Shown here piece by piece: positions 1 through 8,696 of a DNA stretch of 64,000 bases. Under the pieces are notes generated by a model, which was given only the letters and a program-made list of their open reading frames with translations, did not search any database and was not told the DNA's origin. The stretch is from assembly GCF_004337695.1 (NCBI RefSeq), contig NZ_SJXJ01000005.1, positions 1 through 64,000 of the forward strand. Direction: 5' to 3'. The first letter of the stretch is position 1; each line of letters starts with the position of its first letter. The position numbers and the translations under genes were made by a program. The stretch comes from Tenacibaculum sp. M341. Its GTDB lineage: Bacteria > Bacteroidota > Bacteroidia > Flavobacteriales > Flavobacteriaceae.

Positions 1-2
1 TT

Positions 3-116
3 CGTTCTTTATTGAATAGATTTGACACCACAATTACTAGTTGGAAAGGCTTTAATTTCCTAGCATTTATTGTAATCGGATTAAAGAAATTTCATAAAAT
101 TGAAAAGTCAAGATGA
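3..116 (+). CDS. C-terminal end of an unidentified protein (cut by window edge)
   Basis: An open frame runs from the left edge to a TGA at 114-116 and encodes 37 residues ending in LKKFHKIEKSR. It converges on the minus-strand asparagine-synthase-like gene, with five bases between the stop codons. The fragment has a short hydrophobic stretch (FLAFIVIGL) followed by a basic tail. The neighbouring genes suggest a surface-polysaccharide locus, so a glycosyltransferase or similar enzyme is possible, but 37 residues are too few to identify a family. Confidence 0.5.
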   Translation, partial: RSLLNRFDTTITSWKGFNFLAFIVIGLKKFHKIEKSR

Positions 117-121
117 CTTCA

Positions 122-1717
122 TTACTTTAATTTTTCTTTGGCAAAGTTAATATACCACTGCGTAATTATTTCGTTATAACTTTTTACAGGCTTTTTTATT
201 TTAATTTGATTCTTTTTCATGGCTTTTACCATTTGTTGAGTAATTGGATAATAATTATTCCAATCATTTTTTTGTAAAAAATACTGTTGTATAAAATTAG
301 GAAAAAATGGTTTGATAATATCTTTCAATTTTTGCTTGACAATTACTTTTTTAGAAGGTTGCAATTCTTTAGAAAAATGAACATTAAAAGGAATGAAATA
401 TTCATTAATTAATACATCATCAAATAAAACTTTCATCTCTTTATATGCAACAGGTATTTCTCTAAAAGTTTGTAGAAGTTCTGTATCCCAAAATGGAAAA
501 CGGTGTTGATAATTGAAAAATGTATAAAAAGAAGCAGAATTAAAAATGTACTTGGCTATTTTTTCTTTAATATCGAAATCTTCAAAAACAGAAAATGCTT
601 GTTTCTGTTGAAAATCGTTATCAAAATTATGTAATAGGTTGCTTAACTTATTTTTAAGTTTAGGTTTTAGTTTGTTTGACGTAAAATGATTTAAAAATTT
701 TGTTTTAAGAATTAATGAGGTGATGTTCTCAGTTTTTAAATTACTAGGAATTGTTTTTATAAATTGACTTCCTCCTAATAAATCACCAGCATATCCTGGA
801 ATAAAAACAGTATCTGAAGAAATCAGTTTTTGGTTAGTTAAGTACTTTACAGCAAAGTATTCTTGCAAACTAGGTATTGATGAATATTTACCTGCATAAT
901 GCGCATATTTTTTAAAAGAATCAGATTGTAAATAATCATTAATTAATTCATCAGTATATTCAATAAAAAACCACTTAAATCCTAGTACTTTCGCAGTTTT
1001 TTTTGAGTTTTCAATTTCAAAGCTATTTTTATTTCCATAGGTATAACAAATAACATTTTTATAATTGTACTTTTTTAAAAGTACAGCTATTAATCTGGAA
1101 TCAAATCCTCCACTTAGCGGAACAGCCACAGGTTTTCCGTTTAAAGAATCGATTAAACGTTTAAATGTGTTTTCGAAAGCGTTAAAAATAGTTTCCTTTA
1201 GTTGTGTGTAGGTTTCGTTACTAGTTTGTTTGATAGCATAAGAAGTAAAGAATCCTTTTTTAATAAAGTTGTTGTTTTGAATGATTAAATATTCACTAGC
1301 TTGAACTTGATAAACATTTTTAAGTAATGTGTCTTTTCCATACGTATGATTTGAAGCTAATAATTCAACTTCAGCAAGTGTGTTAAAATCATTTATTTGT
1401 AATTGCTGTTTTAAATATGAAATATCATCAGAAAAAAATAATTCAGAATTTTTAGAACTATAAAATAAAGGGAAAGCTCTTGTAATATCAGAAGCTACAA
1501 ACGTTTTGTCTTTTAATTTTATAATGAAAGTAAATACTCCGTTAGCAGTTTTTAAAAATTGAGTTAGTTCTTTTTCTGAATTTATTCTTTTTAAAAAAGA
1601 GATAGCTTGTTCGTTTTCATAAAAACAATTATTCTCATCAAAAAAGTATCCTTTAACAGAAATACTTTCATCAGAAAACCAAGAAAATCCTTTGTTGTTT
1701 TTTAAATGAAAAATCAT
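122..1717 (-). CDS. asparagine-synthase-like protein, probably surface polysaccharide locus
   Basis: This 531-residue protein has the two-part layout of class B asparagine synthetases: an N-terminal glutamine-amidotransferase-like region (about 1-150) and a C-terminal ATP-pyrophosphatase domain with the PP-loop SGGFDS at 202-207. The usual N-terminal nucleophile Cys2 is missing, since the protein begins MIFHLKNN. The glutaminase half is therefore probably inactive, and the enzyme may use ammonia or catalyse a different amide or adenylation step. Its start overlaps the stop of the upstream flippase gene by four bases (ATGA), so the two are co-transcribed. Such proteins are common in O-antigen and capsule loci, where they can amidate sugar acids or peptides. 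The role in polysaccharide synthesis is inferred from context. Confidence 0.8.
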   Translation of the reverse strand: MIFHLKNNKGFSWFSDESISVKGYFFDENNCFYENEQAISFLKRINSEKELTQFLKTANGVFTFIIKLKDKTFVASDITRAFPLFYSSKNSELFFSDDISYLKQQLQINDFNTLAEVELLASNHTYGKDTLLKNVYQVQASEYLIIQNNNFIKKGFFTSYAIKQTSNETYTQLKETIFNAFENTFKRLIDSLNGKPVAVPLSGGFDSRLIAVLLKKYNYKNVICYTYGNKNSFEIENSKKTAKVLGFKWFFIEYTDELINDYLQSDSFKKYAHYAGKYSSIPSLQEYFAVKYLTNQKLISSDTVFIPGYAGDLLGGSQFIKTIPSNLKTENITSLILKTKFLNHFTSNKLKPKLKNKLSNLLHNFDNDFQQKQAFSVFEDFDIKEKIAKYIFNSASFYTFFNYQHRFPFWDTELLQTFREIPVAYKEMKVLFDDVLINEYFIPFNVHFSKELQPSKKVIVKQKLKDIIKPFFPNFIQQYFLQKNDWNNYYPITQQMVKAMKKNQIKIKKPVKSYNEIITQWYINFAKEKLK

Positions 1718-3000
1718 GAGAAATTACTTTTTCTAGTTTTAGATGATATTTTTAAAAAGTATATCAAAATAAAAGTATTGAATAAAACGCCTATGGCTGA
1801 AAATAAAAATAGTGAAATTAAAACACTATTGTATACATTGTAACCAACATAGAAAGCTAAAAATCTAAATACAAATAACAGAATATCGTAGTATAAAATT
1901 GTTTTTTGTTTGTTTAATACAACAATTACAGAACTTATTGGTACGTTTAAAAAACCAACAAATAACCAAGGAATTAAAATTCTTGTATACAATCCGACAT
2001 CTATCCAATTTTCCCCGAAAATAATATCGAAAAAAAAGGAAGCTATAAACAGCAAGGTAAAGAAAGCAAAACCAATTAATAAAAGCTTTTGATATGTTTT
2101 TTTAACAGTTGAATTTAAGCTTTCATTACTGTTATATTGTTTACTTATTTTATTGAAAAATACTGGGCCAATAGCTTGTTGAATAATTCCCATTGGAGCT
2201 TTGGTTATTTTAATAGCTAAACCATAAATTCCAGCATATCCCAATCCAAAATAACTAGTAATTAAATATACAGGAAGCTCATTAGATAATTGATTAGAAA
2301 AACTTAAAAGTGTGTTTAGTTTAGGAATATCTTTATGCTTTTTTGCTAAAAAAAGCATTCTCTTGTAAGAAACATATTTAAATGAACTTTTGATAGTTTT
2401 TAAAGCTGAAACTAAAAGCGTTGATAGTTGGCATAAGAAACCAATAATAATCCCAGGAACTAAACCTAAAAAATTATAAGCACTTATTCCAATTAATATT
2501 TGAAAAGCGCTCATCGTAAAAGATTTGATTACAATTCCTTTAGATATATTTTTAAATAAATTCATTCTATTATTCCAATATTCCAAAGAAACTATACAAC
2601 TATACAAAAAGGAGCATAGCGGAATCAAATGAATAAAAAAGCCTAGTTTTTCTAGTTTTAAAAAAGAAATAATTTGTTTTTCAAAAACAAAAATTAGCAA
2701 TGCTAAAATGATACTAATTATTGTGATATTTAAAATTGAAAAAACAAAAAGATTGATGGCATCTTTATCTCGTTTTGGAAGTAAAATAGATAACTCGTAC
2801 TGTAAAGAGGTTATCGGTTTTAAAATAATAACAGAAGAAGAAAATAGTATGTAAACACCAAATAAATCCTCAGAAAATAATCGAGTTAATATTAAAGTAG
2901 CTGCATAAATAATGATTTGGCTTGCACTTGAGCCAGACATTAGGGTTAAAACATTTTTAACAAACGTACTTTTAAAAAACAATACTAATTTTTCAATCAT
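1714..3000 (-). CDS. polysaccharide flippase, Wzx/MATE-like membrane protein
   Basis: This 428-residue protein is strongly hydrophobic with about 12 predicted membrane spans. Its N-terminus (about residues 15-50, with SGSSASQIIIYAATLILTR followed by FSEDLFGVY) is typical of oligosaccharide flippases of the Wzx/RfbX type. These carry undecaprenyl-linked sugar units across the inner membrane. It is translationally coupled to the asparagine-synthase-like gene by a four-base overlap. The desaturase gene upstream ends in a strong terminator, so this pair should have its own promoter in the 3001-3070 interval, although no clear consensus was found. Lipid II flippases belong to the same superfamily; the gene context favours polysaccharide export. 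Confidence 0.82.
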   Translation of the reverse strand: MIEKLVLFFKSTFVKNVLTLMSGSSASQIIIYAATLILTRLFSEDLFGVYILFSSSVIILKPITSLQYELSILLPKRDKDAINLFVFSILNITIISIILALLIFVFEKQIISFLKLEKLGFFIHLIPLCSFLYSCIVSLEYWNNRMNLFKNISKGIVIKSFTMSAFQILIGISAYNFLGLVPGIIIGFLCQLSTLLVSALKTIKSSFKYVSYKRMLFLAKKHKDIPKLNTLLSFSNQLSNELPVYLITSYFGLGYAGIYGLAIKITKAPMGIIQQAIGPVFFNKISKQYNSNESLNSTVKKTYQKLLLIGFAFFTLLFIASFFFDIIFGENWIDVGLYTRILIPWLFVGFLNVPISSVIVVLNKQKTILYYDILLFVFRFLAFYVGYNVYNSVLISLFLFSAIGVLFNTFILIYFLKISSKTRKSNFS

Positions 3001-3067
3001 TCAGGGAATAAAAGTAAAAAGTAATTCATGTATGAAGAAATTTTAGGTTAGAATTCTTATTGCTCAA

Positions 3068-3103
3068 TAAAAAATACCTTGCTTATTAATAACAAGCAAG
3101 GTA
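3068..3103 (-). terminator. rho-independent terminator of the desaturase gene
   Basis: A perfect 10-bp inverted repeat (TACCTTGCTT at 3075-3084, AAGCAAGGTA at 3094-3103) with a nine-base loop is followed on the minus strand by a T run (TTTTTTATTG). It lies just after the desaturase stop codon and separates that gene from the flippase operon. Confidence 0.85.
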
Positions 3104-3123
3104 AGGAAATAACTTTTTCAAAT

Positions 3124-4206
3124 TCATGAAACAAACTTTTCTTCTTCTCCCATGAGCTTTAAATGCTTGAAATGAGAAATCATCATTTCTAACAATGTCT
3201 TTTTATGATAAGGAAATCCGTATTCATCGGAAACCTGTTCTATTAAATCATTTATTTTATCGTAATTCGTGTGGCAAATGTTTGCAAATAAGTGATGTGC
3301 GGCATGACAATTAGAACCGCCACTTAAAAAACGAGCAAACTTATTATTCGGATTCCAATCGCAACTGGTTCTTAGTTGATGAACAGCCCAAGAAGAATTT
3401 AATTCATTTTTTTCTGGTTCGTAATATTCAGCTTCATAAAAGAAATGTGTGCCTACCAGCATTACCACAAATAACAACGAAGTAAAAGCAGAAGTAGTAA
3501 CGTAACTCATAATTACAAACTGTATTGAAAATTTAGAAAAAAGCATAGGAATAAGAAGCACAATACTGAAATATAAAATTTTGAATAGAAAATATCTCAC
3601 ATACAATTGTGTTTTAGATACTCCTTTTCGCATCCAAGCATATTCTTTAGAAAAAAGATAAATCCAATCTCCCATAAAAACAGAATGTAATAAAGCAAGC
3701 ATATATACAAAAGGAGCATATAAGTGTTGATATTTATGTTTTTTGGTCCAAGGATGAGATGGTGAAAGTCTTAAAAAAGGATTTTTATCAATATCTATGT
3801 CACTACCTTCTACATTCGCGTATAAATGATGAGAGCGAATATGTCGTAATCCCCACAATAAAGGATCAATACCAACACTTAAAAAGCTAAAAAAATGCAA
3901 TACTTGATTCGCGTTTTTGTTTTTAAAAGCTGTGTTATGAGAAGCATCGTGTCCTAAACTGAATCCGATAAGTAGTCCGCTCATTTGAAAAAATAAATAG
4001 AAGAACCAAAATGAAATTTGATAATGAGTTTGAATCATTAAATAATAACAAGAGTATGAGAAAAGGAACCAAAAGATTCCTTTTGCCCAAAACTCAATTC
4101 CACCGTGTTTATGCTTGTTCCCATCAAGTCTTTCATATACTTTTTTACGCAAAGAAGTGTAAAACTCTTTTTCGTACTGTATGTTTTTGAACTTTCTATT
4201 CTTCAT
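3124..4206 (-). CDS. membrane fatty-acid desaturase
   Basis: This 360-residue integral membrane protein carries the three histidine boxes of acyl-lipid/acyl-CoA desaturases: HDASH at 86-90, HIRSHH at 122-127 and HAAHH at 301-305. These ligate the di-iron centre that inserts a double bond into a fatty-acyl chain. The boxes are separated by hydrophobic spans at about 44-85 and 203-255, as in the family. The third box begins with His instead of the Gln typical of front-end (delta-5/delta-6) desaturases, although the overall pattern resembles linoleoyl-CoA-type desaturases. The likely role is membrane-lipid desaturation, for example in adaptation to cold. It lies 12 bases downstream of the small envelope-protein gene and may share its transcript. 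Confidence 0.9.
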   Translation of the reverse strand: MKNRKFKNIQYEKEFYTSLRKKVYERLDGNKHKHGGIEFWAKGIFWFLFSYSCYYLMIQTHYQISFWFFYLFFQMSGLLIGFSLGHDASHNTAFKNKNANQVLHFFSFLSVGIDPLLWGLRHIRSHHLYANVEGSDIDIDKNPFLRLSPSHPWTKKHKYQHLYAPFVYMLALLHSVFMGDWIYLFSKEYAWMRKGVSKTQLYVRYFLFKILYFSIVLLIPMLFSKFSIQFVIMSYVTTSAFTSLLFVVMLVGTHFFYEAEYYEPEKNELNSSWAVHQLRTSCDWNPNNKFARFLSGGSNCHAAHHLFANICHTNYDKINDLIEQVSDEYGFPYHKKTLLEMMISHFKHLKLMGEEEKFVS

Positions 4207-4218
4207 AATAAATAGTTT

Positions 4219-4779
4219 TTATTTAAACTGGTACCCTAAAGAAAATCCACCTCTAAAAGCAAATTCAGGTGAATTGTCATCTAAGCCCAAATTTCTTCCA
4301 CCTCCTAAAGAAAACTCAAAGGTGAAGCCTTTACTGTTTATCCATTTTTTTCCAAGGCTAAATCCTAAAGCAACGTCAAAGTAATTTATTTCTTCCATGT
4401 CTGTTAATAATAAAGGATCTATTAATCGTCTGCTATCTCCTGAAGCAAATTTTGAAAAAGCTTCTACAAAAAAGCCTTTCGCTCCAAAATCTTCTTTATT
4501 AAAAAAGTAAAATCTGTAAAAAGGTACAATTGCAAATTTTTCATAATAACCCGAGGTGTCTTTAAAATTTACAAAAGCGGAAATTCCATAACTATTACTG
4601 GTGTCGCTTACATGTTCATAAGTTGCTTCCAAAGCAGAGAAAAAAACTAAGTCTAGCGCATCAATTTTTATTTCATGGTTTTTTAATAATTGAGTTTTGT
4701 TTTCGTTTTCTTGAGAAAAGGATTGTAATTGAAAAAATAATAAGATGATGAATAATGTAAATGGTGATTTATTTTTCAT
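4219..4779 (-). CDS. secreted or outer-membrane protein of unknown function
   Basis: The frame is open from 4818, but the methionine at 4779 was chosen because it begins a clear signal peptide (MKNKSPFTLFIILLFFQL, cleavage near SFSQ). The longer version only adds 13 hydrophobic or basic residues. The mature protein of about 165 residues has alternating glycine/aromatic segments (LGFSLGKKW, FSLGGGRNLG) and ends in GGFSLGYQFK, an aromatic C-terminus like that of small outer-membrane beta-barrels. It probably sits in the outer membrane. It lies directly upstream of the desaturase gene in the same direction. The family is not recognised. Confidence 0.7.
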   Translation of the reverse strand: MKNKSPFTLFIILLFFQLQSFSQENENKTQLLKNHEIKIDALDLVFFSALEATYEHVSDTSNSYGISAFVNFKDTSGYYEKFAIVPFYRFYFFNKEDFGAKGFFVEAFSKFASGDSRRLIDPLLLTDMEEINYFDVALGFSLGKKWINSKGFTFEFSLGGGRNLGLDDNSPEFAFRGGFSLGYQFK

Positions 4780-4835
4780 TTTAGTAAGGATTAAAATTTT
4801 CTTCAAAATTAGAATCACCTTAAAAAAAGATATTC

Positions 4836-4880
4836 AAAAATCAGCAGAATGCTGAAAATAGGAAGGGTTTGCTGATTTTT
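4836..4880. repeat. inverted repeat: possible terminator or operator
   Basis: Perfect 11-bp arms (AAAAATCAGCA at 4836-4846, TGCTGATTTTT at 4870-4880) flank a 23-base loop. It lies between the stop of the AraC-type gene and the start of the small envelope-protein gene. On the minus strand it is followed by a T-rich tract, so it may end AraC transcription. Its position in front of the next gene would also suit an operator. Confidence 0.45.
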
Positions 4881-4891
4881 GGACAGTGTAA

Positions 4892-6019
4892 TTAGACGTT
4901 TTTTTCCTTGAATTGTGTAGGAGTTACGCCTGAGTGCTTTTTAAAAGCATTGTAAAATGTAGATTTAGAATTGAAACCAGATTCTAAAGCAATAGAGGTA
5001 ATTGTGTATTTGTTGTAATTAGGATCTAGTAATATTTTTTTAGAAAAATCGATTCGAAAACCATTAATTAAATGATTAAAGTTTTGTGAAGTTTGCTCGT
5101 TAATGATTTTTGAAAGTTGACTATTGCTAATTTGTAATTCTTTAGATAAAGTTTCTAAACTAAGAGCACTGTCTAAATACCTTCTATTGTTAACAATGTA
5201 GTCTTTTACACGTTCAAATTTTTTAGAATAATTGGTGATTTCTTGCTCTGTGTTATTTGAATTTGCTTTTCGAATGGATTTTCTCTCTTCAACTTGTCTT
5301 AAAATAAATACAAGTTCATAACCTAACCAATAAATAAGAATGGTGGTCATTATTCTTAAAGGATAAAAGAAAATAATAAAGTCTTTAAAATTTAAGTAAA
5401 ACTTAAGAGACAATGCAAATGCCCATAAAATATATGAAACACCAGCTAAAATTATAAAGTTGTTGATCCACTTTAAATTATCGTAACTTAAAATATTTAA
5501 AAATAAATTACGTTTGTATTTTATTATATGAAAGCAGTAAAAGAAAATATTTAAAGAAATAATAAAACTAATAGCCTCTTCAAAACTTGTATATTTTTCA
5601 TATAAAAAATGATATTCAAAAGCTGTTTTTGTATCTTTTGTAAAATAAAAGTATGTTATCTGTAGCAAGATACTTGCAATAAAGAGTGGAAGTACAATCT
5701 TTAAAATATTTAAAAAAGTTTTTTCAATTTTTAAATAGTTAACTAAAAAAGTATAAAAAAAAGGCGCAATTAAAAAGTGCCAAGGTATTTGAATATAATT
5801 TAAAAAAGAAATTTCTTTAGCCAGTAACCAAGATTGTAAATTATTTAAGGCAATAACAATAATCATAGCATTTAAAAAAGTAATTGCTTTATTTTCTTTA
5901 GAGTTACGCTTAAAAAGAAATACCCCAAACGCAAATCCATGTATTGCACTAATAATTAAAAATAAGTTAAAAATCTCTGTAAGTTGCAATGCTAATTTAT
6001 TTATAACGGCAATATACAT
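4892..6019 (-). CDS. membrane-anchored AraC-family transcriptional regulator
   Basis: This 375-residue protein has an N-terminal membrane region with about seven hydrophobic spans (residues 1-235) and a C-terminal AraC-type DNA-binding domain (about 270-375). The two helix-turn-helix units are visible as LETLSKELQISNSQLSKIIN and ITSIALESGFNSKSTFYNAF, and the domain ends in the family signature HSGVTPTQFKE. This design is common in Bacteroidota and lets a membrane-sensed signal control transcription directly. It is divergent from the HAD phosphatase gene, with only 32 bases between the starts. Its targets are unknown; the downstream envelope-protein and desaturase genes are candidates. Confidence 0.88.
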   Translation of the reverse strand: MYIAVINKLALQLTEIFNLFLIISAIHGFAFGVFLFKRNSKENKAITFLNAMIIVIALNNLQSWLLAKEISFLNYIQIPWHFLIAPFFYTFLVNYLKIEKTFLNILKIVLPLFIASILLQITYFYFTKDTKTAFEYHFLYEKYTSFEEAISFIISLNIFFYCFHIIKYKRNLFLNILSYDNLKWINNFIILAGVSYILWAFALSLKFYLNFKDFIIFFYPLRIMTTILIYWLGYELVFILRQVEERKSIRKANSNNTEQEITNYSKKFERVKDYIVNNRRYLDSALSLETLSKELQISNSQLSKIINEQTSQNFNHLINGFRIDFSKKILLDPNYNKYTITSIALESGFNSKSTFYNAFKKHSGVTPTQFKEKNV

Positions 6020-6051
6020 TTTTTAACAATTATAATGCTTAATTTAGGCGA

Positions 6052-6741
6052 ATGTTGAAAACTAAAATAAAGCACATTTTTTTTGATTTAGACCATACCT
6101 TGTGGGACTTTGATAAAAATTCAGGATTGTCTTTTAAGCAAATATTTGAAGAAAAGAATATTCACTTAAACTTAGAGGCTTTTCTTAAAATATATGAGCC
6201 AATTAATTTTAGTTATTGGAAATTATACAGAGAAGAAAAAATAACAAAAGAAAAACTAAGATATAGAAGATTAAAAGATACTTTTGAAGCACTAAATTAT
6301 GAGATTAGTGATGAATTAATAGATCAAATTTCTGAGGATTATATTGAGTATTTACCAAATAATAATTTTTTAATTGAAGGAACTTTAGAAATTTTAAATT
6401 ATCTAAAACCAAGTTATAAGTTACATATAATTACAAACGGATTTGAAAGAGTACAACAAGTGAAATTAGAAAAATCTAATATCAACTCTTTTTTTGATGT
6501 TGTAGTAACTTCGGATAGTGTAGGGGTAAAAAAGCCCAATGCCAAAGTGTTTGAATATGCTTTAAAAGAAGCTGGAGCAAATAAAGAAAACTCATTAATG
6601 ATAGGAGATAGTTATGAAGCAGATGTTTTAGGAGCACAAGCTTTAGATATTACACCTATTTATTATAATGAAAAGAATGTGCCTGTTGAGTCAGATGTAA
6701 AAAGTATAAACTCATTGTTAGAGTTGAAAAAAATATTGTAA
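6052..6741 (+). CDS. HAD-family phosphatase, YjjG-like nucleotidase
   Basis: This 229-residue protein shows the HAD motifs in order: FDLDHTLWD at 11-19 (nucleophile Asp and acid/base Asp replaced in the usual DxDxT spacing as DLDHT), ITNG in the middle (motif II), KKPNAKVFEYAL (motif III) and GDSYEADVLGA (motif IV). The arrangement and length match YjjG/YfnB-type enzymes, which dephosphorylate (non-canonical) pyrimidine nucleoside monophosphates. It is the first of four plus-strand genes with short gaps. The exact substrate cannot be read from sequence. Confidence 0.85.
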   Translation: MLKTKIKHIFFDLDHTLWDFDKNSGLSFKQIFEEKNIHLNLEAFLKIYEPINFSYWKLYREEKITKEKLRYRRLKDTFEALNYEISDELIDQISEDYIEYLPNNNFLIEGTLEILNYLKPSYKLHIITNGFERVQQVKLEKSNINSFFDVVVTSDSVGVKKPNAKVFEYALKEAGANKENSLMIGDSYEADVLGAQALDITPIYYNEKNVPVESDVKSINSLLELKKIL

Positions 6742-6776
6742 TAGTTATCGTTTTTTAAAAGAATAAGAAGCAATTT

Positions 6777-7316
6777 ATGAAGTTGAAAGTGAAATTTTTA
6801 TTATTATTTATCCCTTTGTTATTTACAGCTTGTGTAGATAATATCGATTTTGAACAAGCTAATGATTTAAGAGCAACACCAGCCATTTCTGTATCGTTGG
6901 TAAACTCATCTGTAACTCAAGACCAGCTTGTGATATCTGGAGTTGAAATAGACTTACCGCCACAAAGAAGCGAGTTTACAATTCTTGATAATGATACAGC
7001 AAGAAATGATTTAGAACGAATTTTATTCAATTTTGAAATAAGTAATGGTTTTGATAGAGAGTTTCTACTAACATTTACTTTTTTAGATGAATCAGGTAAT
7101 ACAACTCACGAAATAGATTTAAACATCATTAATAATGTTAGTTCTATTTTTAATGAAGAAATAATAATTGCTAACAATAGTAATTTTTTAAATTCTAGAT
7201 TTTTAGAGGTAAGTTTAACTATTTTACCAAGTTTAGACGGATCAATAATAGATGTAAACACACCTGCCACATTGATTTTTAAATCAGCAGGAACATTTTA
7301 CTTTAACTTAAACTAA
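6777..7316 (+). CDS. putative lipoprotein of unknown function
   Basis: The protein (179 residues) begins with a lipoprotein signal peptide and lipobox (LLFTAC, lipidated Cys at 19). The rest is predicted to be beta-rich with no recognised domain. It lies 35 bases after the HAD gene and seven bases before the DUF5723 gene, so it is probably part of a small envelope-protein operon. Confidence 0.7.
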   Translation: MKLKVKFLLLFIPLLFTACVDNIDFEQANDLRATPAISVSLVNSSVTQDQLVISGVEIDLPPQRSEFTILDNDTARNDLERILFNFEISNGFDREFLLTFTFLDESGNTTHEIDLNIINNVSSIFNEEIIIANNSNFLNSRFLEVSLTILPSLDGSIIDVNTPATLIFKSAGTFYFNLN

Positions 7317-7323
7317 AAACGCC

Positions 7324-8694
7324 ATGAAAAGATATTGTATTATTTTAATGCTATTATGTGGAGTTATTGTAACAGCTCAAAAGCAAATCTTATATGGTTT
7401 TGATAAAATACCACAAGGACTTTTAGTAAATCCAGGAGCTGAAGTAGGGTATAAGTCTCATATCGGTGTGCCAGTTTTATCAGGAATTTCAACAAATGTA
7501 AATGTATCTGGAGTAACAGTAGCAGATTTGTTTAGAAATGATAATGTAGATTTTACAACAAAGCTTACGAATGCACTAAATACATTATCAACTTCAGATT
7601 ACGCTTACATAAATACTCAAATAGAAATACTTAGTGGAGGTTATCAAATTAACGAAAGAGATTATTTAAGTGCAGGTTATTATACTGAATTAGATGCTTT
7701 TTTAACTATTCCTAGAGATTTTATATCGTTGTTAAGAGATGGTAATGCAGGTTTTGTAGGTAATAGTTTTGTTTTATCAGATGTTTCTGTGAAGACAGAT
7801 TTATTAAGTGTACTTCATTTTGGAATTACTAGAAAGTTTAATGAGAATTTTATTGGAGGAGTTCGATTCAAAATATATTCAGGATTATTAAATGTTACTT
7901 CTACAGGTAATGAGGGTGTTTTTACCACTGAATTAGGAACAACAGGAATCTATGAGCATTCTTTAGATGGAGTATCTTTGGAAGCAAATTCTTCTGGGTT
8001 TTACAATGAAAATAATGAGATAGATATGGATGTCGAATCAATTTTAGGAAATGCGTTTTTTGGGGCAAATTTAGGATTTGGGTTTGATATAGGATTTACA
8101 TATAAACTAGATGATCAGTTTGAGTGGTCTGCAAGTTTACTAGATTTTGGTTTCATAAGTTACGCAGATAAAACTAGAAGTGGTACTGTTGAAGGAAGCT
8201 ATTCATTCTCTGGATTAGAGTTTCAGTATGATAGATTGAATGCAAATTATTGGCAAGAATTAAATGATGATTTTAATGCTAATATTTTAAGAAATGAAAA
8301 CACAGAATCATATTCGGTTTTACGTCCTGTTAAATTTAATACAGCTTTAAAATATGGCTTTGGAAAATCTAGAAGTGAAGAAAATTGCTCAGATATAGGC
8401 TACAATAGTTATTATGATAATGCAGTAGGTATTCATTTACATTCTGTATTTCATCCAATAGGAGGAGCTTTTGGTTTAACCGGATTTTATGAAAGAAAAA
8501 TAAGTGAAAACTTTAATACAAAAGTAACTTATACGGTTGATGATTTCTCATATACAAATTTTGGAGTAGGGGTATCAGCATACTTTTGGAAGTTAAATAT
8601 GTATGGAATGATAGGTAATGTATTAAAACTTTCCGATATTGCGGATGCAAATACAGCCTCTTTTCAATTAGGAATAAACGTAATATTAGACTAG
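7324..8694 (+). CDS. DUF5723-like outer-membrane protein
   Basis: This 456-residue secreted protein has a signal peptide (cleavage near VTAQ) followed by a region containing IPQGLLVNPGAEVGY, which resembles the start of DUF5723 proteins of Bacteroidota. The remainder is a series of alternating beta segments with frequent Gly and aromatic residues, as expected for an outer-membrane beta-barrel. Function is unknown. It sits two bases before the next gene and seven after the previous one, so the three envelope proteins are probably made together. Confidence 0.7.
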   Translation: MKRYCIILMLLCGVIVTAQKQILYGFDKIPQGLLVNPGAEVGYKSHIGVPVLSGISTNVNVSGVTVADLFRNDNVDFTTKLTNALNTLSTSDYAYINTQIEILSGGYQINERDYLSAGYYTELDAFLTIPRDFISLLRDGNAGFVGNSFVLSDVSVKTDLLSVLHFGITRKFNENFIGGVRFKIYSGLLNVTSTGNEGVFTTELGTTGIYEHSLDGVSLEANSSGFYNENNEIDMDVESILGNAFFGANLGFGFDIGFTYKLDDQFEWSASLLDFGFISYADKTRSGTVEGSYSFSGLEFQYDRLNANYWQELNDDFNANILRNENTESYSVLRPVKFNTALKYGFGKSRSEENCSDIGYNSYYDNAVGIHLHSVFHPIGGAFGLTGFYERKISENFNTKVTYTVDDFSYTNFGVGVSAYFWKLNMYGMIGNVLKLSDIADANTASFQLGINVILD

Positions 8695-8696
8695 AA

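Noticed and set aside
4219-4818. Longer start at 4818 for the small envelope protein
   Set aside because: The extra 13 residues precede a complete signal peptide that begins at 4779.
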